From Candidatus Scatomonas merdigallinarum (GTDB lineage Bacteria > Bacillota > Clostridia > Lachnospirales > Lachnospiraceae): DNA of 64,000 bases. The notes below the pieces were generated by a model that ran no database searches, was not told the origin of the DNA, and was given only the letters and a program-made list of their open reading frames with translations. Shown in pieces: positions 6,583-15,011 of the stretch; position 1 is the stretch's first letter, and each line of letters opens with the position of its first letter. Where the stretch lies: contig DVKB01000005.1 of the NCBI GenBank assembly GCA_018716305.1, forward strand, positions 1 to 64,000, written 5' to 3'. The position numbers were made by a program, and so were the translations under genes.

Positions 6583-8235
6583 TTACTTTTCGCGGTACAG
6601 CACCATGCACTCGTAAGGCCTCAGGGCTGCTGTTTCCCCGTCAATCTTCTGTTCCTGATAATTTCCCAGAAGGCAGCGGAAGCTTTCCAGATTTTCCCCG
6701 CAGCTCCAGGAAATTTCCTTTCCGTAAAAATTACAGATCACCAGGAGTTCCTCTCCTTCCAGGAGCCGCTTATACACCAGAACAGAAGGGTTTCTCACAT
6801 CCAGCGGTTCAAACTCTCCCCGGGCGATCACATCGTACTCTTTCCGCAGCCGCACCAGCTTCCGGTAATAATTCAGAATGGAATCCGGATCTTCCTGCTC
6901 CGCCTGGGCGTTGATATATCTGTAATTGTCTGTCACCTGGATCCAGGGCTCGCCGGCGGTGAATCCTGCATGGGGGCCCGCCGTCCACTGCATGGGGGTA
7001 CGGCTGTTGTCCCGGGAGTGAATGGCCAGAATCTGATAGGCATTTTCCCGGGAAAGCCCCTTCTCCTGCAGAATCCGGAAATGGTTCAGGCTTTCCACGT
7101 CCCGGTACTGGCGGATATCCGTAAATCCGGGATTTGTCATGCCCAGTTCCTCCCCCTGGTAGATATAGGGAGTTCCCCGCATACAGTGTATCACGGTTCC
7201 CAGCATTTTGGCAGATTCCTTCCAGTACTTTTCTGTATTGCCGAAGCGGGACACCACCCGGGGCTGATCGTGGTTGCACCAGAATACCGCGTTCCAGGCC
7301 CTGTGCCGCGCCATCTTGGTCTGCCACTCATAGAGAATGTCCTTCAGCTTCTGGAAATCAAAGGGCACCATCACCCACTTTTCATTGCCCATAAAATCCA
7401 CCTTCAGGTGATGGAAGCTGAACACCATGGACAGTTCCCCGGTGTCCTCTCCGGCATACTGATAGCAGTTCTCCAGGGTGGTGCTGGACATTTCCCCTAC
7501 CGTTACAATCTCCGCGTCGGTGCCGAAGGTGGTCTCGTTGAGTTCCCGCAGATACCGGTGGATATTGGGGCCGTCCGTATAAAATCTTCTGCCGTCCCCC
7601 TGAAGGTCATCCTCAAAGGAACCCTTGCTGATAAGGTTTACCACATCAAAGCGGAAGCCTTTGACCCCTTTTTTCATCCAGAAGCGGACGATCTTCTGGA
7701 TCTCCCGGCGAACCTGGGGATTATCCCAGTTCAGGTCCGGCTGGGACACGTCGAAGAGATGAAGATAATACTCATCGAACTGTTCCACATATTCCCAGGC
7801 GCTGCCCCCGAATTTGCTCTCCCAGTTCGTGGGGGGCACTCCGGGAGCCTTCCCCTTCCGGAAAATATAGAAATTTTTGTAGGTTTCATCCCCTGCCAGG
7901 GCTTTCTGAAACCACTGGTGCCGGCTGGAGGTGTGATTGAACACCATATCCAGCATCAGCCGGATGCCCCTGGCGGCTGCCTGGCGGGACAGCTCCTCAA
8001 AATCTTCCATGGTGCCGTACCGGGGATCGATCCGGTAATAGTCCTCCACATCGTATCCGTTATCCTTCTGCGGAGATACAAAGAAGGGCGTCATCCAGAT
8101 ATAATCCACTCCCAGATCCCGGATATAATCCAGCTTCTCTGTAATTCCTCTCAGATCACCCAGTCCGTCTCCGCTGCTGTCATAAAAGGATTTGGGATAA
8201 ATCTGATATACGGTGCTTTTTCTGAAGTCTGTCAC
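6583..8235 (-). CDS. treC: Trehalose-6-phosphate hydrolase (GH13 alpha-glucosidase)
   Basis: 550 aa, normal for the oligo-1,6-glucosidase/TreC branch of GH13. It should split trehalose 6-phosphate into glucose and glucose 6-phosphate in the cytosol. Seen: GDGLGDLRGI, the FNHTS loop, nucleophile Asp in GFRFDVVN (near 199), acid/base Glu in VGEMSS (near 248), transition-state Asp in NHDQPR (near 325), and the HHLKVDF segment typical of TreC. The start is GTG at 8235 with GGAGG 5 nt upstream. The TreC assignment over isomaltase rests largely on the adjoining trehalose-type PTS permease remnant. The frame is intact although its permease and repressor are broken. Confidence 0.88.
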   Translation of the reverse strand: MTDFRKSTVYQIYPKSFYDSSGDGLGDLRGITEKLDYIRDLGVDYIWMTPFFVSPQKDNGYDVEDYYRIDPRYGTMEDFEELSRQAAARGIRLMLDMVFNHTSSRHQWFQKALAGDETYKNFYIFRKGKAPGVPPTNWESKFGGSAWEYVEQFDEYYLHLFDVSQPDLNWDNPQVRREIQKIVRFWMKKGVKGFRFDVVNLISKGSFEDDLQGDGRRFYTDGPNIHRYLRELNETTFGTDAEIVTVGEMSSTTLENCYQYAGEDTGELSMVFSFHHLKVDFMGNEKWVMVPFDFQKLKDILYEWQTKMARHRAWNAVFWCNHDQPRVVSRFGNTEKYWKESAKMLGTVIHCMRGTPYIYQGEELGMTNPGFTDIRQYRDVESLNHFRILQEKGLSRENAYQILAIHSRDNSRTPMQWTAGPHAGFTAGEPWIQVTDNYRYINAQAEQEDPDSILNYYRKLVRLRKEYDVIARGEFEPLDVRNPSVLVYKRLLEGEELLVICNFYGKEISWSCGENLESFRCLLGNYQEQKIDGETAALRPYECMVLYREK

Positions 8236-8273
8236 TGACTCCTCCTTTCCCCAGGCTCCGGCCTGGCTGGATT

Positions 8274-8393
8274 TTACTCAAAGATCACGATCGCGGTCTC
8301 CGCGGAACGGCAGTCCATTCCCGTGAGATAGCGGATATTTTTAGCCTCTCCTTCCTCTGTCACTACAAGCACAGTAGTCGCCGGATGGCCGGC
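8274..8393 (-). pseudogene. Unidentified coding fragment between treP remnant and treC
   Basis: One frame off from the end of the treP ORF the minus strand reads AGHPATTVLVVTEEG, then AKNIRYLTGMDCRSAETAIVIFE and a stop at 8274. The NIRYLTG segment faintly recalls the N-terminal domain of creatinase/prolidase-type (M24) peptidases, but the similarity is weak. A single extra G in GAGAGAGGCC would join it to the permease, so it may instead be the permease's original tail. Confidence 0.3.
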
Positions 8394-9612
8394 CTCTCTC
8401 TTCCCGGGAAAGTTTTTTCATTCCCACCAGGAAGGTCAGTACAAAGGGGATAACAATGGCTACCGCCATAGCCAGAAGAAAATATCCGTAATAATCAGAC
8501 ACAATAGAGAGGATACCCGGCAGTCCTCCCACGCCGATGCTCAGAGCCTGTACGCCGAATCCCACGGAAATCATGGCGGCGATGGCGGATCCGATCATGC
8601 CGCAGATCAGCGGAAATCCATACTTCAGGTTCACGCCGAACAGGGCAGGCTCTGTGACTCCAAGATAGCAGGAAATACAGGCAGGCACATTGACCTGCTG
8701 GGCTCTCTCATTCTTCTTCTGCAGCAGGGACATGGCCAGTACCGCGGAACCCTGAGCGATATTGGACAGGGCGATCATGGGCCAGAGAATGGTAGTCTTG
8801 GTTCCCACGCTGAGGAGCTGGCTGTCGATGGCATTGGTCATATGATGAAGTCCTGTCATAACAATAGGCGCGTACAGCAGACCGAAGACTCCCGCGAAGA
8901 GCCAGCCAAAGGAGGACAGCAGGCCGCCTCTGACCACTTCGGCGATAGCGTTGCCGATAGCCCAGCCGATGGGACCCACAATCGTATGAGCGAGTATTAC
9001 TGCCGGCAGCAGCGCGCAGACAGGAACCACAATCATACTGATTACTTCCGGACAGTGCTTTTTAAAGAATTTTTCCAGGAACACCAGAATAAATCCGGCC
9101 ATCATGGCGGCGATTACCTGTCCCTGGTAGCCGATCATCTCCACCTTGAAAAATCCGAAATCCCACACCGGGATCTCTGTGGCTGTAGCTACGCTGAAGC
9201 CGTTCAGCAGCTGGGGAGACACCAGGGTCAGGCCCAGAATAATTCCCAGAATCTGGGTAGTTCCCATCTTTTTGGTAATGGACCAGCAGATACCCACCGG
9301 CAGCATATGGAAGACCGCCTCTCCGATGAGCCAGAGGAAACTGTACATGCCGGCCCAGAACTGGGAAACATCCGCCAGGGTCAGAGTTCCGTTTTCAAAA
9401 AAGCGGATCTCGCCGATCACGTTCCGGAAGCCCAGAATCAAACCGCCGCAGATCAGAGCAGGAATCAGAGGGGCGAAAATCTCTCCCAGGGCTCCCATAA
9501 TTTTCTGCAGGGGCTTCTGATTGGTTTTTGCCGCGGCTTTCACCGCTTCCTTGCTGACTCCCTCGATGCCCGAGTAAGCCGTAAACTCATTGTAAAACAC
9601 ACCTACATCAGC
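8341..9612 (-). pseudogene. treP: Trehalose-type PTS EIIBC, lacking the EIIB domain
   Basis: Only the last ~30 residues of the EIIB domain (DVGVFYNEFTAYSGIEG) and linker remain before the EIIC membrane domain, which starts MGALGEIFAPLIPALICGG and runs about ten hydrophobic segments with VTEPALFGVNLKYG, the substrate-binding motif. The EIIB phosphocysteine and everything N-terminal to it are gone, so the protein cannot be phosphorylated by EIIA. The 581-aa track ORF extends upstream only through antisense readings of other genes. The C-terminus also ends in a suspect frame (GDYCACSDRGRRG). EIIC would normally import trehalose with phosphorylation for TreC just downstream. Confidence 0.8.
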
Positions 9613-9750
9613 GATGGAGTTATGTTTGAGTTTACCCAGTCCAGACACCGGCCGGATTACTTCCGCTTTTATGACAACGCCGTGCGGCGGCCCAGGGGAA
9701 GCCTTCCTCAGCCGGACACAAAACCGGAAGGAGCCGAATATACTAAGTAA
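9604..9750 (+). pseudogene. treR: 3' end of a GntR/UTRA-type trehalose repressor
   Basis: The plus strand reads YISDGVMFEFTQSRHRPDYF and a short tail ending at TAA 9750. This matches the last strand of UTRA ligand-binding domains of TreR-type repressors as I remember them (FEFT.SRHR.D.FRF near the C-terminus). The HTH domain and most of the UTRA domain are missing. The fragment abuts the beginning of the permease remnant on the opposite strand, as expected if one deletion removed the middle of a divergent treR/treP pair. An AGGCTT/AAGCCT hairpin follows at 9755-9773. Confidence 0.55.
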
Positions 9751-9792
9751 AAAGGCTTCTGAAAAAGCCTGCTTAATATAGGAGGATCTTTT

Positions 9793-10242
9793 ATGAATCA
9801 TACGCCTGCCAGACAGCACAGGACTTCCGCCTCCGGCGGGATACACTCCTGTGAGGCTCCGGCTCCCATTTTCCTGGACGCGGAAATTCCCTTCGGCACC
9901 AGCCGCCGGTACGAGCTTTTTACCGTAGCCGGAGCGCCTCCCGTCTCCTCCATCCAGATCAATGCCCAGATCCTGGATGTGATGACGGACCGCTGCATCC
10001 AGCTCACTGCCAGCCTGGAGCAGCCCGGCGCGGAAACGGGAACCACCATGCGTCAGACCCAGGATTTCTATATTCCCGCCCGACACTGCCGCTGCCGGAA
10101 AGACATAATGGTAACCCCCATTGTCTTTACCCCCGCCGCCCAGTCCGCCTCCGATGAGGAAAACGGCGACTGTGTCAGCCCTGCCTTCAGCCTGACGCTC
10201 AGCGCCCGGGTCTTCAGCGGCCCCTGCCCCTGCGGGGACTGA
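9793..10242 (+). CDS. Hypothetical protein
   Basis: 149 aa with no recognised domain, no signal peptide and no membrane segment. A good ribosome site (AGGAGG, 8 nt before ATG) and a following terminator support it as real over the antisense track ORF. The middle alternates hydrophobic and polar residues like a beta sandwich (IQINAQILDVMTDRCIQLTA), and the C-terminus ends in a Cys cluster (GPCPCGD), with other Cys in HCRCRKD. Such a distribution could bind metal or form disulphides. It lies 42 nt after the treR fragment and was probably the next gene in that direction. Confidence 0.65.
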   Translation: MNHTPARQHRTSASGGIHSCEAPAPIFLDAEIPFGTSRRYELFTVAGAPPVSSIQINAQILDVMTDRCIQLTASLEQPGAETGTTMRQTQDFYIPARHCRCRKDIMVTPIVFTPAAQSASDEENGDCVSPAFSLTLSARVFSGPCPCGD

Positions 10243-10259
10243 AGGGATTCCGCGAATCT

Positions 10260-10291
10260 GGAGGGTCTCCCCCTGCGGGAGGCTCTCCTCT
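10260..10291 (+). terminator. Terminator after the hypothetical gene
   Basis: GGAGGGTCTCCC pairs with GGGAGGCTCTCC across a short loop and is followed by TCTTTCT, 18 bases after the stop codon. Confidence 0.7.
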
Positions 10292-10296
10292 TTCTA

Positions 10297-10325
10297 TTGA
10301 CACTGATAAAATTTAAAATTATAAT
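10297..10325 (+). promoter_or_regulatory. Consensus sigma-A promoter for trpS
   Basis: Perfect TTGACA (10297-10302), 17-nt AT-rich spacer, perfect TATAAT (10320-10325). It drives trpS, whose ATG is 67 nt downstream with AAAGGAG before it. The leader is too short for a T-box and shows no T-box motif. Confidence 0.9.
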
Positions 10326-10391
10326 CAATAGGAATATTGCCGGAGCCAAAGGGATCCGGATACCATTCTGATTTTTAAAGGAGCACAACAT

Positions 10392-11453
10392 ATGAAAGAG
10401 ATCATCCTCACCGGCGACCGGCCCACAGGCCGCCTTCATGTGGGACATTATGTGGGATCCCTGAAAGAGCGGGTAAAACTTCAGAATTCCGGCCGCTACG
10501 ACGAAATTTATATTATGATCGCCGACGCCCAGGCCCTCACTGATAACGCGGAACACCCGGAGAAGGTCCGTCAGAATATCATGCAGGTAGCCCTGGACTA
10601 TCTGGCCTGCGGCCTGGATCCGGAGAAATCCACCCTGTTTATCCAGTCCGCGGTGCCGGAGCTGACGGAACTTACCTTTTATTATATGAACCTGGTGACC
10701 GTCTCCCGGGTACAGAGAAATCCCACTGTAAAGGCTGAGATCCAGATGCGGAATTTTGAGGCCAGCATTCCTGTAGGCTTCTTCTGCTATCCCATCAGCC
10801 AGGCGGCGGACATCACCGCTTTTCGGGCAACGGCTGTGCCGGTAGGGGAGGATCAGCTGCCCATGCTGGAGCAGTGCAAAGAAATCGTCCATAAATTCAA
10901 CAGCGTCTACGGGGAAACCCTCACGGATCCCAAGATCGTGCTGCCGGAAAATGCCTCCTGCCTGCGGCTGCCCGGCATCGACGGCAAGGCCAAAATGAGC
11001 AAATCCCTGGGGAACTGCATCTATCTCTCCGAGGAACCGGAAGAGATCCGCGCCAAGGTTATGTCCATGTTCACAGATCCCAATCATCTGCGGGTCAGCG
11101 ATCCCGGCAAAGTGGAGGGCAACCCGGTCTTCATTTATCTGGAGGCTTTCTCCCGCCCGGAGCATTTCGCGGAATTCCTGCCGGAGTACAGCGGCCTGGA
11201 GGAACTGGAGGATCACTACCGCCGGGGCGGACTTGGGGATGTCAAGGTGAAAAAGTTCCTGAACCAGGTACTGCAGGTGGAACTGGAGCCCATCCGGGAA
11301 CGGCGGAAGTACTGGGAGCAGCGGCTGCCTGAAGTTTACGAGATCCTTCGGGAGGGCAGCAGAACCGCCAGAGAAAAAGCGTCCCAGACCCTTCAGGATG
11401 TCCGGCACGCCATGCGCATCGACTATTTTGAAAATGACAATCTGCTGAAATAA
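10392..11453 (+). CDS. trpS: Tryptophanyl-tRNA synthetase
   Basis: 353 aa class I aminoacyl-tRNA synthetase that charges tRNA-Trp. The HIGH signature appears as HVGH in [13 protein letters not shown] near residue 17, and the second ATP loop is KMSKS (AKMSKSLGN near residue 198). [16 protein letters not shown] is the segment that contacts tryptophan and the dimer partner in this family. The gene is monocistronic with its own consensus promoter and ends at a strong hairpin facing nudC. Its 353 residues and the [17 protein letters not shown] start mark it as the longer TrpS subtype found in many Clostridia. Confidence 0.96.
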   Translation: MKEIILTGDRPTGRLHVGHYVGSLKERVKLQNSGRYDEIYIMIADAQALTDNAEHPEKVRQNIMQVALDYLACGLDPEKSTLFIQSAVPELTELTFYYMNLVTVSRVQRNPTVKAEIQMRNFEASIPVGFFCYPISQAADITAFRATAVPVGEDQLPMLEQCKEIVHKFNSVYGETLTDPKIVLPENASCLRLPGIDGKAKMSKSLGNCIYLSEEPEEIRAKVMSMFTDPNHLRVSDPGKVEGNPVFIYLEAFSRPEHFAEFLPEYSGLEELEDHYRRGGLGDVKVKKFLNQVLQVELEPIRERRKYWEQRLPEVYEILREGSRTAREKASQTLQDVRHAMRIDYFENDNLLK

Positions 11454-11462
11454 GCAGAACAA

Positions 11463-11500
11463 GGGCCCGGAAAGCCGCGATTGAAATCGGCTCCGGGCCC
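11463..11500. terminator. Bidirectional terminator between trpS and nudC
   Basis: GGGCCCGGA and TCCGGGCCC form a 9-bp stem with an inner AGCCG/CGGCT pairing. It lies between convergent genes and can serve both strands. Confidence 0.8.
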
Positions 11501-11511
11501 ATATTTCAGGT

Positions 11512-12354
11512 TTATAAGGTTTTCAAACAAACCTTTCCCTCTTTAAACACCGTCATCATTTCCCGGGTGAGAGCGATCTCCTCCTCATCCTCAGGCACTT
11601 CCTCCGGCAGATACCAGCCGGCCTCCGACAGCTCGTCCTCCTCCAGAGTGATCGTCTCGTCCTCCCCGTCCAATTCGCAGAAGAATCCCATGAGCAGAGT
11701 TCCGGAAAAAGACCAGGGCTGGCTCTTGTAATAGGTGAGATTTTTTACCTTCAGCCCCACTTCCTCCATAACTTCCCGGTGCACTGTCTCCTCAATGGTC
11801 TCCCCGATCTCGTTGAAACCGGCGATGAGCGCGAATTTCTTGTAATCTCTCCCGGCGTACTTGCTCATCAGCAATTTTCCCCTATGTATCACCCCGATGA
11901 TTACCGCGGGGCTGATGGTGGGGTATACCTGATTGCCGCAGGCGGAACAGTAAAGCATCCGCTCCTTGTGATCCTGTTCCATCTTTCCGCCGCAGCGGCC
12001 GCAGCACTGATGGTTTCCGTACCAGCCAAAGAGCTGGTGGCCGGTGATGCCGGCAAAGGCCCGGTCTTTAGGTCTTGCTACCCGGAAGATTTTTACGTTC
12101 TCATACTGCCAGCCCTCCGGCGGTTCTCCCGGCAGTTCTCCCAGAAAATAGTTTTCCCCGCTGATCTCAAAGAGATAGGTGACAATCCGGCAGAGCTTTC
12201 CCAGCTCCCGGAAAACGGGAAAGCGGATCTCCCCTTTGTCATCCCTTTTCACCAGGGCTTCCCGGCCCCGGTACACCAGCACCGTATCGGAACCGGAGGC
12301 CTCTTTTTCCCGATATTCATTGTGATATGTCTTGGGGGCGATATCCTGTATCAT
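11512..12354 (-). CDS. nudC: NAD+ diphosphatase / NAD-decapping Nudix hydrolase
   Basis: 280 aa with the NudC layout: divergent N-terminal domain, a zinc ribbon (CGRCGG ... CSACG, residues ~115-140), the Nudix box GFNEIGETIEETVHREVMEEVG (near 175-197, GX5EX7REVXEEXG complete) and the NudC signature SQPWSF after it. It hydrolyses NAD(H) to NMN(H) and AMP and can remove NAD caps from RNA. The start overlaps the end of the upstream permease by 38 nt, so it is probably translationally coupled. It is the last gene of the NSS/AI-2E operon and ends at the shared terminator. Confidence 0.93.
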   Translation of the reverse strand: MIQDIAPKTYHNEYREKEASGSDTVLVYRGREALVKRDDKGEIRFPVFRELGKLCRIVTYLFEISGENYFLGELPGEPPEGWQYENVKIFRVARPKDRAFAGITGHQLFGWYGNHQCCGRCGGKMEQDHKERMLYCSACGNQVYPTISPAVIIGVIHRGKLLMSKYAGRDYKKFALIAGFNEIGETIEETVHREVMEEVGLKVKNLTYYKSQPWSFSGTLLMGFFCELDGEDETITLEEDELSEAGWYLPEEVPEDEEEIALTREMMTVFKEGKVCLKTL

Positions 12355-13519
12355 GCTTCTGCTTCTTCCTTTCTGTTCTTTTGTTCACTTCGTCTCTCAT
12401 CAGACTGTACACTACCGAGGCCAGCGGAATAAATACCAGCATTCCGATAATACCGAAAAGACTTCCGCCCACAGACACTGCCAGCAGCACCCATATCCCC
12501 GGCAGATCGATAGAGCCTCCCACAACTCTGGGATAGATAAGATTGCCCTCAATCTGCTGGATCACCGCGAACAGGATCACAAAGATCAGCGCCTTCAGAG
12601 GATCCACCGTCAGAATCAGCACCGCGCCGATGGCGCAGCTTAAATAGCAGCCGAAAATCGGAATGAAGGACAGCAGGGAGACAATCACGGCGATCAGAGG
12701 CGCGTAGGGAAAGCCCCCAAGGGCCATGGGCACCCAGTAGATCACAAACAGAATGCAGGCCTCCATGCACTGGCCGGTGATAAATCCGCCGAATTTTACC
12801 TCGCACAGATGCAGCACCTTCGACACTCCCCAGGCGGCCCGGTCCGGCAGAAAGGCATGTACCGTCCGGGACGCCTGGCTGTAAAGCTTTTCCTTTCGTC
12901 CCAAAATATAGCAGGAAAATACAAAGGCGATCATAAATGTGGACACGCTGCTGAAAATCCCGCTGAGGAACCCTGTGGCCGCAGCCACGGCTCCCTGCCA
13001 GTCCGCCGCGCTGCCGGATTTCAGGAAGCCGACGATCTCCCGGACCAGTGCCGCCCAGTCCACATCCCGGTTCAGGAACTCGTTGACCGGCTCCAGAAGT
13101 TCCGGGGAATCCGCCAGGATCTGGTTCAGCCATTCCCGGAGCCTCGGCACCGCGGCGTCCAGATTGACCACCACGTTCCGCAGAGCTTCCAGAATCTGAG
13201 GAATTACCAGTCCGATCACCGCGGCCAGCACTCCCAGAATAATCAGAACAGACAGCAGAATACTCACCGGCCGGCGGATTTTCTGCAGAAATTTGTGCCG
13301 CGCCGCGAAACGGTTGCCGAAAAGCCTGGGTTCCAGAAAACTCAGCAGCAGATTGATGCCGAAAGCCATGGCCGCTCCCAGGGCAAAGGGCGTCAGCAGC
13401 CGGGCCAGTCCCCGGAGCAGCGCCATCACCAGGTCAAATCTGAAAAAACAGAAAATCACCAGGACTGTAAAAACGATGAGCCATTGAATTTTGCGCATGG
13501 TTGCCTTGTCTAATTTCAT
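12317..13519 (-). CDS. AI-2E family (PerM-like) membrane permease
   Basis: About 400 aa with the AI-2E/UPF0118 pattern: two or three N-terminal membrane helices (WLIVFTVLVIFCFFRF; FALGAAMAFGINLLLSF), a soluble amphipathic middle (ALRNVVVNLDAAVPRLREWL), then several helices including GGFPYAPLIAVIVSLLSFIPIFG, the signature of the family, and ILYP-like NLIYPRVVGGS. The track ORF starts 147 nt earlier within the preceding gene; the ATG at 13519 (MKLDKATMRK) has an AAGGA site and begins 9 nt after the NSS stop. Substrate unknown; family members are linked to autoinducer-2 export or ion antiport. Confidence 0.9.
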   Translation of the reverse strand: MKLDKATMRKIQWLIVFTVLVIFCFFRFDLVMALLRGLARLLTPFALGAAMAFGINLLLSFLEPRLFGNRFAARHKFLQKIRRPVSILLSVLIILGVLAAVIGLVIPQILEALRNVVVNLDAAVPRLREWLNQILADSPELLEPVNEFLNRDVDWAALVREIVGFLKSGSAADWQGAVAAATGFLSGIFSSVSTFMIAFVFSCYILGRKEKLYSQASRTVHAFLPDRAAWGVSKVLHLCEVKFGGFITGQCMEACILFVIYWVPMALGGFPYAPLIAVIVSLLSFIPIFGCYLSCAIGAVLILTVDPLKALIFVILFAVIQQIEGNLIYPRVVGGSIDLPGIWVLLAVSVGGSLFGIIGMLVFIPLASVVYSLMRDEVNKRTERKKQKHDTGYRPQDISQ

Positions 13520-13530
13520 CTTATGTATCC

Positions 13531-14895
13531 TTACATATAGGTTGCCAGGCCGTAGATCAGAATCACCAGCACGATGCAGGGCAGCACATAGGCGCAGTAC
13601 CTGCGCAGCCCCTCCGGCACCTTCAGTCCTTTCCCTGTGTTGGCCTCCGCCCGGAATTTCTTCCATCCCCAGCCGTAGCGGCTGGTGCAGAAAATCACAT
13701 AGAACAAAGAACCCAAGGGCAGCAGCAGATTGCTCACCAGGAAATCTTCCAGATCCATAATGGTATTCCCCGCCTTCAGGGGGTGGAAATCTGAAAGCAC
13801 GTTAAAGCCCAGCACACAGGGCATGGACAGCGCAATGATCAGAATCGTGTTGACCAGGGCCGCCTTCTTCCTGCTCCAGCCGAAGAGATCCGCCCAGAAT
13901 CCCAGAATATTCTCAAACACCGCGATGATGGTGGAAAAAGCCGCGAAAGCCATAAACACAAAGAACAGGCTTCCCCAGACTCTTCCTCCCGGCATATGGG
14001 TAAAAATATTGGGCAGCGTAATAAAGATCAGGTTAGGTCCGCTGTCAGGATTGACTCCGTAGGCAAAGCAGGCCGGAAAAATAATCAATCCGGAGGTAAT
14101 TGCCACAAAAGTATCCAGGGCCGCCACCGTCACTGACTCCCCCAGCAGGGCTCTTTTCTTTTCCAGATAGCTGCCGAAAATAGCCATGGCTCCGATGCCC
14201 AGGCTCAGGGTGAAGAAGGACTGATTCATAGCCGCCACCATGGCGTTGCCCACTCCCACCTCCTGCAGTTTTCCAGCGTCCGGCTTCAGATAAAACTCCA
14301 GTCCTTCCGCCGCTCCGGGCAGGGAAATGCTGCGGACAGCCAGGATCACCATAATGGCCAGCAGAGCCAGCATCATCCATTTGGTAATCCTCTCCACTCC
14401 GTTTTTCAGCCCCATGGAGCAGATCAGGAAACCTACCGCCACCACGATTACCATCCAGAAGGTCAGCGTTCCCGGACTGGCGTTCATGGAATTAAAAATG
14501 CCTTCCACTTCTTCCGTTGTGGATCCCACAAACCGGCCGCTGGCAGTCAGATAAAAATAGTGGAGCATCCAGCCGGTAACCACCGTGTAGAACATCATCA
14601 GCAGATAGTTGCCCGCCACGGCGATGATTCCGTGGAGATGCCATTTCTGCCCCGGTTTTTCCAGCTGCTGACAGGCTTTCACAGCGCTTCTGCGGCTGGC
14701 TCTTCCCACGGAAAACTCCATGGTCAGAATGGGGATTCCCAGAACGACCAGGAAGAATATGTAGAACAGCACAAAAAACCCTCCGCCGTTCTGACCAGTG
14801 ATGTACGGAAAACGCCAGACATTTCCGATGCCGATGGCGCAGCCGGCGGAGATCAGCACAAACCCCAGCCGGGACGCGAATTTTTCTCTTTCCAT
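13531..14895 (-). CDS. Sodium-dependent neurotransmitter:sodium symporter (NSS/SNF) family transporter
   Basis: 454 aa, 11-12 membrane segments. The N-terminus REKFASRLGFVLISAGCAIG, followed by NVWRFPY and NGGG, is diagnostic for LeuT-fold NSS proteins; the unwound TM1 that binds Na+ and substrate lies in it. Bacterial members import amino acids with sodium. The track start is 17 codons too early; the ATG at 14895 has GGGAG upstream. A strong promoter precedes it and the AI-2E-type permease and nudC follow without gaps, so it heads a three-gene operon. Confidence 0.95.
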   Translation of the reverse strand: MEREKFASRLGFVLISAGCAIGIGNVWRFPYITGQNGGGFFVLFYIFFLVVLGIPILTMEFSVGRASRRSAVKACQQLEKPGQKWHLHGIIAVAGNYLLMMFYTVVTGWMLHYFYLTASGRFVGSTTEEVEGIFNSMNASPGTLTFWMVIVVAVGFLICSMGLKNGVERITKWMMLALLAIMVILAVRSISLPGAAEGLEFYLKPDAGKLQEVGVGNAMVAAMNQSFFTLSLGIGAMAIFGSYLEKKRALLGESVTVAALDTFVAITSGLIIFPACFAYGVNPDSGPNLIFITLPNIFTHMPGGRVWGSLFFVFMAFAAFSTIIAVFENILGFWADLFGWSRKKAALVNTILIIALSMPCVLGFNVLSDFHPLKAGNTIMDLEDFLVSNLLLPLGSLFYVIFCTSRYGWGWKKFRAEANTGKGLKVPEGLRRYCAYVLPCIVLVILIYGLATYM

Positions 14896-14951
14896 TGTTT
14901 TCTCTCCCTCATTGCAGCTTTTGTATTGCCGCCAAAGCGGCACCACTTCAG

Positions 14952-14980
14952 AGTATAGCCCGGAGAGGCGGGGATGTCAA
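14952..14980 (-). promoter_or_regulatory. Promoter for the NSS-permease-nudC operon
   Basis: On the minus strand TTGACA (14980-14975), 17-nt spacer, TATACT (14957-14952). A GCCGC/GCGGC hairpin (14928-14941) lies in the leader just downstream. Confidence 0.85.
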
Positions 14981-15011
14981 TTTCTCCCTTCCTCTGCCGG
15001 ATTTCCGCCTT

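Noticed and set aside
8842-9600. Plus-strand ORF opposite treP
   Set aside because: Shadow of the EIIC domain; only its last ~50 codons (9604-9750) look genuine, as the treR end.
9615-10086. N-terminal extension of the permease ORF (8341-10086)
   Set aside because: It is antisense to the 149-aa gene and treR fragment, and has no PTS similarity before the EIIB remnant.
10326-10391. T-box riboswitch upstream of trpS
   Set aside because: Leader is only ~60 nt and lacks the T-box sequence and specifier stem.
10068-11462. 464-aa minus-strand ORF opposite trpS
   Set aside because: trpS has a consensus promoter and both tRNA-synthetase motifs; the antisense ORF runs through the promoter.
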